26,827 bases of DNA, taken from positions 17,926,435-17,953,261 of the forward strand of contig NC_049985.1 of assembly GCF_000003815.2 (NCBI RefSeq). The letters are read 5' to 3'. Shown here one piece after another: positions 21,101 through 26,662 of this stretch. The first letter of the stretch is position 1. Each line of letters opens with the position of its first letter. The position numbers and the translations under genes were made by a program. Below the pieces are notes generated by a model. The model was not told where the DNA came from, searched no databases, and saw only the letters and a program-made list of their open reading frames with translations. This DNA comes from Branchiostoma floridae (Eukaryota; Chordata; Leptocardii; Amphioxiformes; Branchiostomatidae).

Positions 21101-24030
21101 CTGAAGTCCTGATTTTCTCTGGTGACGAATCACAGCCGCATCTTAACGGAGGTCGGTTGGGACACACTTTCCACCAGACGGGAAAAGCATGTACTCATTC
21201 ACTTTTACAAGATGGCCAGCGGCTTCGCACCAAATCATCTCAAGATCTGGAACTCATTCGTGATGCCACTCCTTATGACCTCCGAGATAACCAGAACTAC
21301 CTCCCCCTTGCCCTAAGAACCGAAAAGTACAAAAGATCGTTTTTACCTGCTGCTGTTCTCTCATGGAATCAACTTCCTTTGTCAGTCAAATCATCATCAT
21401 CTATCAATATTTTCAAAAAAGAGTTGGAATCTTTCTTTGACAGCCCGCCCAGACACCCCCATTACTCCCATGGCCACGGACGCCCTTCAGTTCACTTGAC
21501 TAGACTTAGACTCGACTTCAATCAGCTTAACTCACACCTATTCAAACACCATTGTATAAATAATCCTGCGTGTCAATGTGGTAATCCAAACGAGACTACT
21601 GGGCACTACCTGTTACACTGCAAGCTTTATAATGTTGAAAGGACCCATATGTTAAAATCTATAGCCTGTTTAAACCTGAAAGAAATACTCCTATTCGACC
21701 CCTCCATGTCTGTACCGTATGTACCCTACTCCTTATGGGTAACCCCTCCCTCCCACAATCCATAAACTGTCAAATTTATTTATTTATTTTGATCTAGACC
21801 ACGTGATTGAATACATGTCAAAGACTGGAAGATTATTTAGTTCATTTTGATTGTCCAGCCAGCCTTGTGTCGGTACAGCCGTCTTTAGTTCGTCTTCATT
21901 GTAACTCTGCAATCATTACTTTTCCTCCGACGATTGTCATTTAGCCTTTTTAATGTCAACCTTTGTACTTGTAGTTCCCGTTGGCGTTATTTGTTATATG
22001 TTACTGAGCAGAAGACTCTTGTACCATGCAGATATACTTCTTGTACCATGCTCACAAAACAAATGTGAATAAAATAGAATAAAATAAAATAAAATAAAAT
22101 AAAATAAAATAAAATAAAATAAAATAAAATAAAATAAAATAAAATAAGTAGGTGATAATGAATTATGAAACACGAACAGTGCAAGGGAGGCCCGGTAGCA
22201 GTTTGCTCCGGAACTGCAGGGCGTTTTTGTTGAAAACAGTGGAATCTTTTTATTTCAAAAGTTTTGTTGAATATGTGTTTTTTCATTGTTCTGCAGGTGT
22301 GTTCTATCTGGATGCCCGTTGACCCCGTTCCCATGGAGACGTGTGTGCAGTTCGTGCGCGGGTCGCAAGGGTGGGGCTGGTTCTACCCCAGGAAGTTCGC
22401 CACCACGCTCAACTACAGTCTGACGGGGGGCGACACAGGCAGCAAGACTTTCCGGGATGTCCCGGATATAGACGGGGACAGGAACAAGTACGATATACTC
22501 ACCTGGGACGTGCAGGTGTGTTTCACCTGGTTATATCATTGCCAATATACGTACATACATACATAAGACTAAAGAACTGCGCACGGTGTACCGTCGGTTT
22601 TGTAATTGGCTTCTCTTCTGTTCAGACCACGACACGTGACCGTAATGGCTAAGTGATTGGTCGTTCGAAAATAAGGAAGTAAGAGTTTCTTTGTTGAGCT
22701 GGAACTCAATTGGCCTGCTTACAATGTGACGTTGTTTATTGTTTTCTCATTGCCGTCAGCCCGAAGACCCTACACGGCACGCCCGCCAACACGAGGTTGT
22801 TTACTATGTGACGTAGTTTTCTTTGTTTGTTTAATTGTTTGTTTGTTTGTAGCCCGAAGACTATCGTGTTCCACATGAAGAACCTACACGGCGCGCCCGC
22901 CAACTCGTCCCTGGCCCTGCCCAGGGCTGTTTACTATGTGACGTAGTTTGTTTGTTTGTTTGTTTGTAGCCAGGAGACTGTATCGTGTTCCACATGAAGA
23001 CCCTACACGGCGCGCCCGCCAACTCGTTCCTGGTCCTGCCCAGGGTTGTTTACTGTATGACGTAGTTTGTTTGTTTGTTTGGTTGTTTGTTTGTTTGTAG
23101 CCCGGAGACTGTATCGTGTTCCACATGAAGACCCTACACGGCGCACCCGCCAACCCGTCCCTGTCTCTGCGCAGGCGCGTGGTCTCCACACGGTGGGTGG
23201 GGGATGACGCCGTGCTGGCCGAGAGGCCCTGGGAAGTCTCTCCACCAATCACAGGTGAGTTTGGGAAGTCTCTCCACCAATCACAGGTGAGTTTGGGGAG
23301 TCTCTCCACCAATCACAGGTGAGTTTGGGAAGTCTCTCCGCCAATCACAGGTGAGTTTGGGAAGTCTCTTCGCCAATCACAGGTGAGTATGGGGAGTCTC
23401 TCCGCCAATCACAGGTCAGTTTGTGAAATCTCTCCGCCAATCACAGGTGAGTTTGGGAAGTCTCTCCGCCAATCACAGGTGGGTTTGGGAAGCCAATCAC
23501 AGGCGAGTTATACTGAGGCCTGGGAAGCCTCTACGCCAATCACAGGTGAGATACTTGGGGGAAGATTTGGCACTGCAGATGATCATGAAGCATAAATTTA
23601 GCAGGGCTTTAGATCCATACCAGGAAATTGCAGGGAGAGGATGTTTTTAGATTTTGATTTTAAAAGACTAAATTCAAACTACAGTATCGTAGCCTACGTC
23701 GTCCTGGGGATCCAGTGGCTAGCGACCCTACCTCTGGACCAAGAGGTCGTGAGTTCGAATCCAGGGATACATACTCGAAATGGTTACAGCCCTCAGGATA
23801 GGACGTTAAGCCATTGACGAAAAGAGCTAGCCTAGGGAAATTTCCCCCGGTACAATGAGCCTGTAAATACTGTACTGTATGTCTTCTCTGTCACGACCTG
23901 TGTAAGACTAGCTCTTTTGTGAGCTGAACTGAACTGAGACCACTTTCACTTTCTGTCCTCCGCAGGGGGTCTTACATACGGCGACAAGATGGCGTGCGAC
24001 ACTTTCCCGCTCATCTGGAAGCGAGACTGA
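2915..24030 (+). CDS. PhyH-family (phytanoyl-CoA dioxygenase-like) oxygenase, six exons, 273 aa
   Basis: CDS join: 2915-3020, 5632-5804, 6114-6218, 22297-22515, 23101-23254, 23966-24030 (822 nt). All exon phases agree and all introns are GT-AG. Seen: N-terminus AHAVDPEVLREYRENGAV; the iron-binding H-x-D in TPWHHDQSYYPVDGDK (His116, Asp118); GDKVCSIWMPVDPVP; the distal His in FHMKTLHGAPAN (His214) followed by the Arg-rich RRRVVSTRWVGDD that in this family helps bind 2-oxoglutarate; C-terminus TYGDKMACDTFPLIWKRD. Family knowledge: these are Fe(II)/2-oxoglutarate-dependent hydroxylases. The length fits a single PhyH domain without a long targeting extension, and I see no N-terminal PTS2 signal. 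The substrate cannot be told. Intron 3 is 16 kb and contains an entire antisense gene. The start at 2915 is preferred over the upstream in-frame start at 2858 because the family begins just before DPEVL and the context ACAACATGG is good. Confidence 0.93.
3505..3604. repeat. C-rich 33-bp tandem repeat, three copies
   Basis: AAAATTTTTCAATGGCCCCC recurs at about 3507, 3540 and 3572 with C-rich spacers. It lies in PhyH intron 1. No coding meaning is seen. Confidence 0.9.
3985..5069. repeat. Degenerate interspersed/tandem repeats beside the assembly gap
   Basis: A block with GGGGGCATGCT..CCGGGAAAA, then a TTGAC..TCTGAAAC-type motif and a TTTCCTGCATTT-type motif, appears at about 3989 and 4577, with more worn copies at about 4790 and 4980. 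The last three are spaced about 200 bases apart and share GCCGCCGCAAGG or GCCGTCGCAAGG joints. The tract runs directly into the run of N, which is probably why assembly failed there. Confidence 0.7.
5070..5169. other. Assembly gap (100 N)
   Basis: Exactly 100 N, a conventional placeholder length, so the real size is unknown. It is in PhyH intron 1. Any reading frame spanning it is artificial. Confidence 0.99.
5268..5384. repeat. Imperfect inverted repeat, MITE-like
   Basis: The left arm AAACGGGGTATTAAGGGTTA pairs with the right arm whose reverse complement is AAACGGGATATTAAGAGATG. Pairing continues inward (TCAAATCGGC with TCAAGTCGAC, GTGGTCTCAA with CTGGTTTCAA), so about 45 bp per arm. No target-site duplication is obvious. 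It lies in PhyH intron 1, 98 bases after the gap. Confidence 0.65.
5632..5804 (+). CDS. PhyH exon 2
   Basis: Acceptor CCACGCCAG before 5632, donor CGG|GTAAGA after 5804. Enters in phase 1 (completing Gly) and leaves in phase 0. Encodes IEKNKAHPSRYSESLVGEGG and FNDYCNWRSIPEFQDF up to AAQLMDSR. Confidence 0.93.
6114..6218 (+). CDS. PhyH exon 3 (metal-binding H-x-D)
   Basis: Acceptor AATTTTCAG, donor AAG|GTAAGG, phase 0 on both sides. Encodes TAIFYHEHVLTKDPGTYKT and WHHDQSYYPVDGDK. His116 and Asp118 are the expected iron ligands. Confidence 0.95.
6640..6845 (+). mobile_element. Possible degraded tRNA-derived SINE fragment
   Basis: AGGTCCTGGGTTTACATCC at about 6748 resembles a worn RNA polymerase III B box, followed by TGCTACCGACATTGTAACCTTGG and CGGGCCCGGCCGGG. 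This layout is common in tRNA-derived SINEs. No tail or target duplication is clear, so the call is tentative. Confidence 0.35.
7215..7220 (-). promoter_or_regulatory. Candidate polyadenylation signal of the NTase-TPR gene
   Basis: AATAAA on the minus strand about 630 bases past the stop codon, near where homology to the paralogous 3' flank fades. Transcript data would be needed to confirm use. Confidence 0.35.
7852..10961 (-). CDS. NTase-TPR exon 5 (nucleotidyltransferase domain and TPR array)
   Basis: Acceptor TTCCTACCTACAG before 10961; stop TAG at 7852-7854. Coding begins in the codon for Asp323 (DRYKPDKAREADCLCRFGDV), well upstream of the first in-frame ATG at 10830, so a gene model starting there would be truncated. 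It holds the whole nucleotidyltransferase domain (about 10570-9600) and all the 44-residue TPRs (about 9490-7870). Confidence 0.93.
7852..20558 (-). CDS. Nucleotidyltransferase (DUF294/GlnD-like) and TPR repeat protein, five exons, 1358 aa
   Basis: CDS join (complement): 19860-20558, 11935-12050, 11776-11826, 11324-11424, 7852-10961 (4077 nt); phases 0/2/2/1 all agree. Seen: residues 1-366 carry three degenerate helical repeats of type SLGDVYLKRG...ALYNKALAR (about 48-80, 171-204, 336-369). Residues ~465-790 carry CKYAFIGLGSQATELV then TPYSDLEFAILIEEG, fitting the nucleotidyltransferase pattern G-S-x10-D-x-E (Gly492, Ser493, Asp504, Glu506), followed by LKVINLGETILPAMAI and SVTPRGFAFDGFMPW. 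Residues ~859-1351 hold about eleven TPRs, most 44 aa, of kinesin-light-chain type (SLNNIGLCWSDLGDKRKAI). No signal peptide or membrane segment is seen, so it is probably cytosolic. Function is unknown; the layout suggests a nucleotide-modifying or sensor enzyme with a TPR scaffold. The gene is entirely within PhyH intron 3, opposite strand. I associate this architecture with an expanded amphioxus family (recall, not a search). Confidence 0.9.
7870..9330 (-). repeat. 132-bp tandem repeat encoding the TPR array
   Basis: The coding repeat has a 132-bp period (44 codons); GATGTGCTGTTGTTTC recurs every 132 bases from about 8037 to 9097. Central units are nearly identical even at silent positions, while the first and last units are diverged. 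A two-unit pattern (264 bp) is visible: GCTTTGTCCATCTTC occurs at 8591 and 8855, flanked by alternating Met-Asp and Met-Glu variants. Confidence 0.95.
11324..11424 (-). CDS. NTase-TPR exon 4
   Basis: Acceptor GTCTGTTTCAG, donor CATG|GTGTGT, phase 2 in and phase 1 out. Encodes SYRRYLQTADRDLGNGELDA then AEQNLAAALKLVH, an amphipathic helical pair resembling a TPR unit. Confidence 0.85.
11776..11826 (-). CDS. NTase-TPR exon 3 (51-nt mini-exon)
   Basis: Acceptor TTTGTTTCAG, donor AAAA|GTTAGT, phase 2 on both sides. Encodes GPEPQNAENAARADNE. It can be skipped without frame change, so it is a candidate cassette exon. Confidence 0.7.
11935..12050 (-). CDS. NTase-TPR exon 2 (linker)
   Basis: Acceptor TTCCTGTCGGTCCCTAAG before 12050, donor TACAG|GTAGGG. 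Phase 0 in, phase 2 out. Encodes RPARSQREQDVRGRTDHF, FSAAPSSDVINDGMYRIY. An alternative acceptor (CTCCCTTCTCAG, exon from about 11988) would not match the phase-0 donor of exon 1. A 7.8-kb intron separates it from exon 1, so a missed exon cannot be excluded. Confidence 0.7.
12102..12140. repeat. (AATC)n microsatellite
   Basis: Nine to ten perfect tetranucleotide units, in NTase-TPR intron 1, about 50 bases upstream of exon 2. Confidence 0.98.
12317..12436. repeat. 120-bp near-perfect palindrome without spacer
   Basis: The arms meet between 12376 and 12377 (ATCGCT|AGCGAT). The 60-bp arms contain GGGCGAAAAGTATATGCAAT and GGGCCGAGATCACTAGCCGG and their exact complements. I find one mismatched pair (12370 with 12383). 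It would form a long hairpin or cruciform. It lies in NTase-TPR intron 1. Confidence 0.95.
12437..13436. mobile_element. Possible element bounded by G/C-rich GGCGAAA-CGCTAG motifs
   Basis: The left side (12438-12478) reads TCTCGCCCCCCTTTAGCGAT and more C-rich units. The right side (13325-13436) carries the opposite orientation, GGGGGAGGCGAAAACGCTAG and GGGGAGACGAAATCGCTG. The same vocabulary makes up the palindrome at 12317. The ~850 bases between are AT-rich with no coding sequence. Inverted relatives at both ends suggest one inserted unit, but I see no target-site duplication. Confidence 0.4.
13802..13867. repeat. Short inverted repeat
   Basis: CAGCCGTCCACCT and AGGTGGACGACTG can form a 13-bp stem with one mismatch around a ~40-base loop. 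It could be the ends of a small worn element. Confidence 0.55.
13868..14854. other. AT-rich intronic stretch without recognised features
   Basis: Part of NTase-TPR intron 1 and PhyH intron 3. Apart from a tandem TTATAATATATTG duplication at about 14476-14502 I see nothing interpretable. Confidence 0.6.
14855..15450. repeat. Degenerate minisatellite, about five copies
   Basis: CATTGTTGTGCGGCTGTCG-like headers occur at about 14861, 14998, 15109, 15206 and 15295, followed by TTTTTCGACAAGTC and CAACAACAAGCTCAAAACAT blocks in the better copies. Unit length varies from about 90 to 140 bases. No frame is conserved across copies. Confidence 0.7.
15451..17184. other. Intronic stretch without recognised features
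   Basis: Contains a G-rich run at about 15867-15900. ACACTCCCTTGGGAGTACAA at about 16642 resembles the end of the degenerate minisatellite at 15439. Short ORFs show no domain features. Confidence 0.5.
17328..17996. repeat. Higher-order minisatellite: 25-bp units in a 100-bp period
   Basis: Four related 25-mers (ACATCTGCTTGGAGATTACC.., ACATCTGTTTGGACATTACT.., ACATCTGCTCAGACGTTATG.., TCATCTGTTCGGACATTACC..) alternate in fixed order, giving a 100-bp period with about 6.5 periods. A half-period (50 bp) copy occurs at about 17528-17578. It lies in NTase-TPR intron 1 and PhyH intron 3. Confidence 0.95.
18000..19730. repeat. Degenerate dispersed repeats
   Basis: Two worn families. One (CATATAAC..GTGTACATC.TTGC..A..CTACCTG, then ATGCCAAAAATG..CAATCTGT) is at about 18188, 18762 and 19080. 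The other (AAAGATATAACACAAAACATG, AAGGTCAATCAACAGGTGG, CACCTACCCACCCACC, TTCTTAAGATAT) is at about 19250-19725, with relatives at 17190-17315 and 6930-7115. The 131-codon reverse frame at 19245-19640 runs through these repeats and is not a gene. Confidence 0.6.
19860..20558 (-). CDS. NTase-TPR exon 1 (N-terminal helical repeats)
   Basis: ATG at 20556-20558, donor AACAAG|GTGAGT after 233 codons, phase 0. Contains LLKSLGDVNLEKGRLGKDVG and AMKSLGDVYLKRGTETLDTR, two related TPR-like units separated by a low-complexity linker around residues 104-125. The in-frame sequence past the donor (VSDASSN...) is intron. Confidence 0.85.
20740..20870. repeat. Decayed duplicate of the NTase-TPR 5' end
   Basis: CCTCCGCACAGGCTAGTCCG at 20747 matches TCTCCGCACGGGCTAGTCCG in exon 1 at about 20487. 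Further on, GTCTCCGTATTAGCCTTA matches ATCTCCGTGTCAGCTTTA, and GTCAACATTACATCATC matches GGCAACATTAGGTCATC. The block with the start codon is missing from the second copy. Direct orientation, about 260 to 185 bases apart. Confidence 0.6.
21080..22147 (+). mobile_element. 5'-truncated non-LTR retrotransposon (LINE) 3' end, frameshifted
   Basis: The translation carries typical LINE ORF2 C-terminal text: EVGWDTLSTRREKHVLIHFY and KMASGFAPNHLK in one frame, then YDLRDNQNYLPLALRTEKYK, FLPAAVLSWNQLP, RLRLDFNQLNSHLFKHHC and CQCGNPNETTGHYLLHC (a Cys/His cluster) in another, ending at a TAA at 21763-21765. The 1-nt frame change near 21240-21270 shows it is dead. A ~300-base 3' UTR and an (AAAAT)n tail (22067-22146) follow. 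It sits in PhyH intron 3, 150 bases from exon 4. The clade is not assigned. Confidence 0.85.
22067..22146. repeat. (AAAAT)n tail of the LINE
   Basis: About thirteen perfect AAAAT units after GTGAATAAAATAGAAT. LINE tails often take this form. Confidence 0.97.
22297..22515 (+). CDS. PhyH exon 4
   Basis: Acceptor CATTGTTCTGCAG, donor CAG|GTGTGT, phase 0 on both sides. Encodes VCSIWMPVDPVPMETCVQFV, GSQGWGWFYPRKFATTLNY and DILTWDVQ. It resumes the PhyH fold exactly where exon 3 stopped, 16 kb upstream. Confidence 0.94.
22720..23100 (+). repeat. Serial partial duplicates of PhyH exon 5 with its acceptor
   Basis: Three partial copies precede the real exon: a short one at about 22756-22800 (AGACCCTACACGGCACGCCC), one at 22853-22925 with a 2-base loss that shifts the frame early, and one at 22970-23045 that is open for PGDCIVFHMKTLHGAPANS then reads LPRVVYCMT and stops at a TAG. 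The spacers share GTTTACTATGTGACGTAG and (TTTG)n ending in TTTGTAG, so the repeat unit (117 and 131 bp) spans the intron end and the front of the exon. Confidence 0.9.
23101..23254 (+). CDS. PhyH exon 5 (distal His and 2-oxoglutarate Arg region)
   Basis: Acceptor TTTGTTTGTAG, donor ACAG|GTGAGT, phase 0 in and phase 1 out. Encodes PGDCIVFHMKTLHGAPANP, RRRVVSTRWVGDDAV and ERPWEVSPPIT. It is the last and only full-length member of a row of partial copies (22756-23100). Its last 25 bases are the first unit of the 32-bp minisatellite that follows. Confidence 0.93.
23230..23560 (+). repeat. 32-bp minisatellite built from the exon-5 end and its splice donor
   Basis: The unit contains GGGAAGTCTCTCCACCAATC followed by ACAGGTGAGTTT. 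Eight units have a regular 32-base period, then shorter variants. Each repeats a donor: GT at 23255, 23287, 23319, 23351, 23383, 23415 (GTCAGT), 23447, 23479 (GTGGGT), a GC form at 23503 and GTGAGA at 23546. The first unit is coding (WEVSPPIT). Confidence 0.95.
23698..23938 (+). mobile_element. tRNA-derived SINE
   Basis: GATCCAGTGGCTAGCGACC resembles a degraded A box and GTGAGTTCGAATCCAGGG has a perfect B box (GTTCGAATCC), with a leftover anticodon-type stem ACCTCT/AGAGGT. A non-tRNA body follows and ends in CTGAACTGAACTGA. It is not a working tRNA: the acceptor and T stems do not pair properly. It lies in PhyH intron 5. Confidence 0.75.
23966..24030 (+). CDS. PhyH exon 6 (terminal)
   Basis: Acceptor TTTCTGTCCTCCGCAG; reads GG GGT CTT ACA to the TGA at 24028-24030, giving GGLTYGDKMACDTFPLIWKR then D. 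The phase-1 entry matches the first donor of exon 5. The two other frames across this exon stay open well past 24030, which matters if a shifted donor is used upstream. Confidence 0.92.
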
Positions 24031-25432
24031 GATTGGCAAACTTTCCATCACCAGTCATCGCAAAGCAGATGTTGAAAGTGGAGATCACAATGCCGTCGCA
24101 CCATATTTTCGTATCGCAACGTTATATGACAGCACGTGATGCCAACACACTTATGCCCATAGCTTATATATGTCGTCATCAAAACAAATGACTTTACAGA
24201 AGTACAGTGAAACAAAAACAGAAACGCAAAGTGCAAGAATGACAAAGCAATGTGGGATAGGCGACATGCTTACAAGACTTATTGATATCGAATGTAAGAA
24301 AATAACTTTTGTGTACTGGTAAATTATATGCAGATTTCGTATTTTATTGATTTTAATCCTGATCCTTCCAAGTAGCTATCATGATAATATTGAAATGTTA
24401 ATAATAATAACAAAATTTTGCAATGGCGTCCATAAGCTTGAAAGTGTATGTGTCGGCGACCCTTTAACAATAACTATCTCTCTAATCTAATTGAATAAGC
24501 AAATAATGTAGCATATAAAAATGTATACTACATGGGCCCAGAATGGAACAAATGCTATAAAGACAATGGTTATCTAATATAACGGCATGCGTTATATGGA
24601 ATGTTTACGGTGTAACAGACTGTGTGTATGAGTCACAACTATGTACATCTGCCCTTATATATACCTCCAACTTCATGAAGGTAATAATAATGATAATAAT
24701 TATCGAAATTATGTTATTTTTGTCAAATGGGGCCTCAAGTTCTCGTCTGACTACAATTTTACTTTTAGGTTGGTATAAACGGGAGCAGACAGTTTGCCAT
24801 GCGTTTAGTGGCACACTCCTTGCATTTGTATTCATATAATGTCACGTAAGGTCATAAGTTATTGAACAGTCAGCCAATCTGTGATCCAATGCAGAAATTC
24901 CCTCCTCGTTTGTCTAAGATACACTCTTGTATGCGTCATAGAGTAAACTCCTACAAAGAAATGACGACAAACATAGCACCTTTTTAGTACAGTTATATGT
25001 GGACCTGTAGATTACAGTCATGCTCGGAAATTGAAGTTTCCCAGATCGGACGTAAACCACTCGTTAAAGTAAATCATTGTATTTGTGACTTGGGTAACTC
25101 AGCCCATACTGAAATGGCAACGTATTTGCATAGCCAGTTCAACCAATACAGTCAGTTAAACTGTATCTATCAGTTCATTCATTTTAATCTTTTGACGGAT
25201 TCCCATACCTTTCACTATTTACAATTTAAGGTCTTACAACAGATCATTGATTTTCTTCAATCTCACTTATCAATGTACTGTGTAGCGCTCAATCAAAATA
25301 TTTTAATGACTTATTACTTCCTTTATTATTATTCCATATCATTAAATGATATGATAAATTGGGATTGTTTCATGAAGTCTCCATTGTTAGTTTATCTTGA
25401 TTTGATGATTTGTGCTAACAAAGGGCGTTCAT
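24031..25432. other. Intergenic region: PhyH 3' flank and paralogous 3' flank of a TPR gene
   Basis: No clear AATAAA follows the PhyH stop. A single worn copy of the 72-bp satellite unit (GGTGTAACAGACTGTGTGTA..., CArG box spoiled) is at about 24598-24660. From about 24750 to 25432 the sequence matches 7200-7851, for example ATTCCCTCCTCGTTT, AGAGTAAACTCCTAC and ATTACAGTCATGCTCGGAAA. The forward frame at 24997-25548 crosses this duplicated 3' flank and is not a gene. Confidence 0.65.
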
Positions 25433-25788
25433 CTAATCACGTAAGAAACTACTACATATTCGAATGCTGTACAGTAATTTTACAACATAGGGATGTTCCG
25501 GTCCATAGAAAACTTTCATCATCTTCAATGACTGTTCGTAATACGTGATAGCTTTCCTCTTATCACCAAGGTCACTCCAATGGTTTCCAATGTTGTTCAG
25601 TGATCCAGCAATATCAGGATGTGCTGTTGTTTCACCATAGATAGCTTTCATCATCTTCAGTGACTGTTCGTAATACCTGATAGCTTTCCATTTATCACCA
25701 AGGTCACTCCAACATGCTCCAATGTTGTTAAGTGATCCAGCAATATCAGGATGTGCTGTTGTTTCACCATAGATAGCTTTCATCATCA
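25433..25788 (-). pseudogene. Truncated paralogue of the TPR protein (C-terminal fragment)
   Basis: On the minus strand it reads MMKAIYGETTAHPDIAGSLN, two TPR units with GACWSDLGDKWKAIRYYEQS and GNHWSDLGDKRKAITYYEQS, and an end YGPEHPYVVKLLYSI..FLRD with TAG at 25433-25435. It matches the C-terminus of the nested NTase-TPR protein but has only about 2.5 repeats. Homology stops at about 25788, where the 72-bp satellite begins. There is no acceptor or credible start, so it is probably a relic, although the frame is intact. If a transcript crosses the satellite, it could be a last exon. Confidence 0.7.
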
Positions 25789-25800
25789 TTTCATCGTCAC

Positions 25801-26662
25801 AGTAAGACCGGTGTAGCAGACTGTGTGCAGGAGTTACCATTATGTACACCTGCCCTTATATGGAATGTTTTCTAAAAGACCGGTGTAGCAGACTGTGTGT
25901 GAGAGTCACCATTATGTACACCCGCCCTTATATGGAATATCTGCTGTAAGACCGGTGTAGCAGACTGTGTGCAGGAGTTACCATTATGTACACCTGCCCT
26001 TATATGGAATATCTGCTGTAAGACCGGTGTAGCCGACTGAGTGTGAGAGTCATCATTATGTACACCTGCCCTTATATGGAATATCTGCTGTAAGACCGGT
26101 GTAGCCGACTGAGTGTGAGAGTCATCATTATGTACACCTGCCCTTATATGGAATATCTGCTGTAAGACCGGTGTAGCAGACTGTGTGTGAGAGTTACCAT
26201 TATGTACACCTGCCCTTATATGGAATATCTGCTGTAAGACCGGTGTAGCAGACTGTGTGTGAGAGTCACCATTATGTACACCTGCCCTTATATGGAATAT
26301 CTGCTGTAAGACCGGTGTAGCAGACTGTGTGTGAGAGTCACCATTATGTACACCTGCCCTTATATGGAATATCTGCTGTAAGACCGGTGTAGCAGACTGT
26401 GTGTGAGAGTCACCATTATGTACACCTGCCCTTATATGGAATGATTGCTATAAGACCGGTGTAGCAGCCTGTGTGTGAGAGTCACCATTATGTACACCTG
26501 CCCTTATATGGAATGATTGCTGTAAGACCGGTGTAGCCGACTGAGTGTGAGAGTCACCATTATGTACACCTGTCCTTATATGGAATATCTGCTGTAAGAC
26601 CGGTGTAGCAGACTGTGTGTGAGAGTCACCATTATGTACACCTGCCCTTATATGGAATATCC
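25801..26662. repeat. 72-bp minisatellite, twelve copies, each with a CArG box
   Basis: The unit starts at AGACCGGTGTAGCAGACTGT and contains GTCACCATTATGTACACC, then CCTTATATGG. Unit starts fall at 25805, 25877, 25949, 26021 and every 72 bases to 26597. All twelve copies keep CCTTATATGG, which fits CC(A/T)6GG. Other positions vary a little (CAGACTG or CGACTGA; AATATCTGCTGT, AATGATTGCT or AATGTTTTCT). 72 is a multiple of 3, but a TAA occurs in the neighbouring genes' frame in every unit. Confidence 0.97.

Noticed and set aside
22884-23312. 142-codon minus-strand frame over the exon-5 copies
   Set aside because: It is a shadow of the tandem PhyH exon-5 duplicates and the (TTTG)n spacers; its internal repetition only reflects that array.
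23698-23780. Functional tRNA gene
   Set aside because: B box and one stem are present, but acceptor and T stems do not pair and a SINE body follows directly.
24997-25548. 183-codon open frame on the plus strand
   Set aside because: It lies antisense across the duplicated 3' flank and the end of the TPR fragment. The homologous stretch at 7430-7900 is broken in this frame.
25801-26662. CRISPR-like array (regular 72-bp repeats)
   Set aside because: There are no unique spacers between short repeats; the whole 72-bp unit repeats. The surrounding DNA is intron-rich animal sequence.
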